From: Synergistales bacterium
Lineage (GTDB): Bacteria > Synergistota > Synergistia > Synergistales > Aminobacteriaceae
Length of the DNA stretch: 6,863 bases
Direction of reading: 5' to 3'
Assembly: GCA_025997955.1 (NCBI GenBank)
Contig: BNVH01000122.1
Span: 1 to 6,863, forward strand
Below the pieces are notes generated by a model, which did no database searches, was not told where the DNA came from, and saw nothing but the letters and a program-made list of their open reading frames with translations. Shown in pieces: positions 4,751-6,863 of the stretch. The position numbers and the translations under genes were made by a program. Numbering within the stretch: the first letter of the stretch is position 1; every line of letters begins with the position of its first letter.

Positions 4751-6785
4751 TCTTATCGATACGCGCGCGTTGGCCCTCAGGTTTTCCCTGAAAAACATAC
4801 TGACGTTTCTCGCGGTGGTCTGCGCGATTCTTACCTTTTGTATGGCTATTGATGTAATAGACAGGGGCTACATCTACGCTTTCCCGGTATTTTTGGCCGC
4901 CTCCGTCTTCTTGGAACAGAGCCATCTATCGCACCCGCCGCGCATTTTGATAAACTTGGCGTCAGTCGCGACGCTGCTCATTATCTTCTCCCACGTCAGG
5001 CGCAACTACATCGTAGAGGCTCTGATGGAGGCCGTGCTTTTGATGACGGCCATAAAGATGTTTGAGAAAAAGGAGCCCCGCGATTACGCCCAAATTTCGG
5101 CGCTGAGCCTCGCGGCTGTCGTCGCCTACGCCATGATCTCAGTCGAAAAAACCTTTATCCTCTACTGCTTCGGGACAACGCTGCTCTGCACATTGTCACT
5201 TATGCTGTCCGCCTGGTTTTTGAGGGAGCCGGACGCGCGTCTCACCCTCGAAGAGCTCAGGGGAATATCTATGCGCGCGGCCTCGCTTTTTTTGCTGATG
5301 CTGCCGCTCAGTATTTTATTCTTTTTCATCATGCCGCGCACGGACAGGCCTATTTTCGGAATGGCGCGCACGCAGTACGGCTCTGGCGCCACGGGCTTCT
5401 CCGACAGGGTGACATTAGGCGACGCCGCCGCTATCCAAAACAACGACAGATTGGCTTTCAGGGCCGTCATGGAGCCGCTCCCGGAGTACATCAGGCCGTA
5501 TTGGCGGGGCTTGGCGCTCGACTTTTTCGAGGGGCGTATGTGGGTCGCGGGTCAGGGAAGGAGAGACGGACTTTTTGTCCCGGAGCCGGAATCGGTGGCG
5601 CCCCGTGTCGAGCAGGAAATTTTTTTGGAGCAGGGCAACAGGGGCGTCCTCTTTACATTGGACAAGCCCGTTCTCATCTATGGTATAAACGCGTTCGCGC
5701 TTGGCGGCGGGGCGTTTCGCTCAGAGCCCCGCAGCGCGGGCCGAAGGCTACAGTATAACGTCGTCTCGTCTTTGTCGCCCGTTATGAGGCCAGCTGACCC
5801 GACTTTCGACAAAAGACGCAACCTCTCACTCCCACAAAACTTCATACCGCGCTTAGCGCCGCTCGTCACGGATATGACGCGCGGCATGAACGGACGTGAA
5901 AAGTCCGAGGCGATAAGGGCGTACCTTTCATCTCCAAGGTTTTCATATTCACTCGAAGAGCTGCCCACCGACCCCCGGAACGCCTTAGAGCAGTTCATAT
6001 TCACCACGGGTCGGGGGAACTGCGAGTACTTCGCCTCCGCTATGGGCGTCATGCTGCGCATGGCCGGCGTCCCGTCGCGCTTGGTGAACGGCTACGTAGG
6101 CGGCGTCTATAACGATGTTGGCGGGTACTATATCGTGCAAGAGAACATGGCTCACGTCTGGGTGGAGGCCTGGGACGAAACACTTGAGGCATGGGTACGC
6201 TACGACCCCACGCCAGTGGGGTTGCTCGGCGCGGCTAACAATTTCGATAAGTTAGAGTTTTATTTGGATATGATGGACTACCAGTGGTCAAAGCTCATAG
6301 TCAACTACAACTGGGAAGTTCAGTCGGAGGTGCTGTCGGGCATAAGGGAGATGATACGCAACCCGCGCGCGTCTCTCACCCCCACCGGCGCAGGAATGCG
6401 CCGGCTCTCTTCGGCTTTGTCCGTACCGGCTATGGCGACAGCCGGCGTCGCTCTATGTCTATGCGGTGTTCATCTCCTGCGCAAATTCAGACTCAGGAGG
6501 CCCGAGCTTGAGCTGCTGCGCCGCTTTTTGCGAGAGATGAAGCGCCGCGGCTACGACAGGGGCGAACATGAGGGGCTTGAGGAGTTCTTGTCCCGCGTAG
6601 ACGACACGCCTCTCAGGGCTTTGGCGCTGCCGTTTGTCCGCCGCTTCGAGGATTTTTACTACGGAGGCGTGACGATAGACGCGTCAGATTTGAAACTTTT
6701 GCAAATAACCGTAGCGAAAATCACCGGATACAAATACAATGTCAACAACTTAAGAAAAGCATGGAATACCGCAATATCTGCTTAA
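4740..6785 (+). CDS. TgpA-like membrane transglutaminase (DUF3488 / transglutaminase core)
   Basis: The 681-residue protein begins with about six to seven hydrophobic segments between residues 20 and 198 (for example 20-39, 92-107, 118-136, 139-160, 178-198), as in DUF3488 proteins. A linker domain follows with GFSDRVTLGDAAAI (219-232) and YWRGLALDFFEGRMW (254-268). The transglutaminase core has the full Cys-His-Asp triad: C428 in RGNCEYFAS, H472 in MAHVWVEAWD and D489 in VRYDPTP. A further membrane segment at about 562-580 leads to a C-terminal region (588-645) resembling DUF4129. In this family the core is expected outside the cytoplasmic membrane. P. aeruginosa TgpA, the best-known member, is essential, but its substrate here is unknown. 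AGGAGGT (4724-4730) lies 9 nt before the ATG, which overlaps the DUF58 gene by 11 bp. It is the last gene of the operon. Confidence 0.92.
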   Translation: MPTDLIDTRALALRFSLKNILTFLAVVCAILTFCMAIDVIDRGYIYAFPVFLAASVFLEQSHLSHPPRILINLASVATLLIIFSHVRRNYIVEALMEAVLLMTAIKMFEKKEPRDYAQISALSLAAVVAYAMISVEKTFILYCFGTTLLCTLSLMLSAWFLREPDARLTLEELRGISMRAASLFLLMLPLSILFFFIMPRTDRPIFGMARTQYGSGATGFSDRVTLGDAAAIQNNDRLAFRAVMEPLPEYIRPYWRGLALDFFEGRMWVAGQGRRDGLFVPEPESVAPRVEQEIFLEQGNRGVLFTLDKPVLIYGINAFALGGGAFRSEPRSAGRRLQYNVVSSLSPVMRPADPTFDKRRNLSLPQNFIPRLAPLVTDMTRGMNGREKSEAIRAYLSSPRFSYSLEELPTDPRNALEQFIFTTGRGNCEYFASAMGVMLRMAGVPSRLVNGYVGGVYNDVGGYYIVQENMAHVWVEAWDETLEAWVRYDPTPVGLLGAANNFDKLEFYLDMMDYQWSKLIVNYNWEVQSEVLSGIREMIRNPRASLTPTGAGMRRLSSALSVPAMATAGVALCLCGVHLLRKFRLRRPELELLRRFLREMKRRGYDRGEHEGLEEFLSRVDDTPLRALALPFVRRFEDFYYGGVTIDASDLKLLQITVAKITGYKYNVNNLRKAWNTAISA

Positions 6786-6795
6786 AATACGTATT
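6786..6795. promoter_or_regulatory. Palindrome identical to the hicAB operator-like site
   Basis: AATACGTATT directly after the transglutaminase stop repeats the 10-bp palindrome found at 860-869. With one flank included, the shared word is 12 bp (AATACGTATTGA against the minus strand of the first site). Its function is unknown. Confidence 0.25.
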
Positions 6796-6827
6796 GATAA
6801 AATAAGCCGTGCTAAATAATCAGATGA

Positions 6828-6846
6828 ATACCCTTATTCAGGGTAT
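6828..6846 (+). terminator. Weak hairpin after the operon
   Basis: ATACCCT (6828-6834) and AGGGTAT (6840-6846) form a 7-bp stem with a 5-nt loop, 43 bp after the last stop. No T-run follows, so it is a doubtful rho-independent terminator and may have another role. Confidence 0.3.
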
Positions 6847-6863
6847 ATCTCATTGGTTGAGGT

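Overview
The window has two unlike halves. Positions 1 to about 1750 are a patchwork accessory region. Positions 1774 to 6785 are a compact four-gene operon of higher G+C, read to the right. No rRNA, tRNA, CRISPR array or complete insertion sequence is visible. The organism is an anaerobe-type bacterium of moderate G+C that uses many ATA codons. A member of the Synergistota would fit, but that is an impression from gene content and codon style, not a demonstrated assignment.

Left half. Three near-identical 3' modules lie in direct orientation (A 1-177, B about 967-1181, C 1533-1747). Each carries the C-terminal tail of an Rpn/PD-(D/E)XK-nuclease-like protein, its stop codon and the same rho-independent terminator. 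Copy A runs off the left edge. Copy B is a dead fragment with an in-frame TGA, abutting a perfect 11-bp REP-like hairpin (908-935). Copy C keeps a promoter with a perfect extended -10 and a good ribosome binding site, but its N-terminal nuclease part is missing and the reading frame is broken. It still encodes an intact C-terminal piece preceded by its own internal Shine-Dalgarno sequence. Between A and B, on the minus strand, lies a hicA-hicB toxin-antitoxin pair with a recognisable promoter and operator-like repeats.

Right half. A sigma70-type promoter (1774-1803) precedes pdxA (4-hydroxythreonine-4-phosphate dehydrogenase family), a MoxR-type AAA+ ATPase, a DUF58 membrane-associated protein and a TgpA-like multi-pass membrane transglutaminase. 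The spacings are 3 bp, a 4-bp overlap and an 11-bp overlap, so translation is probably coupled. The moxR-DUF58-transglutaminase triad is a known conserved arrangement linked to envelope or protein-assembly functions. PdxA at the head of it is the unusual part.

The most interesting possibility is that copy C, and perhaps the tails in general, makes a stand-alone C-terminal protein comparable to the intragenic antitoxins known for E. coli Rpn nucleases. This would sit beside a second toxin-antitoxin pair inside a repeat-flanked cassette that recombination could excise. It is a hypothesis, not a demonstrated system.
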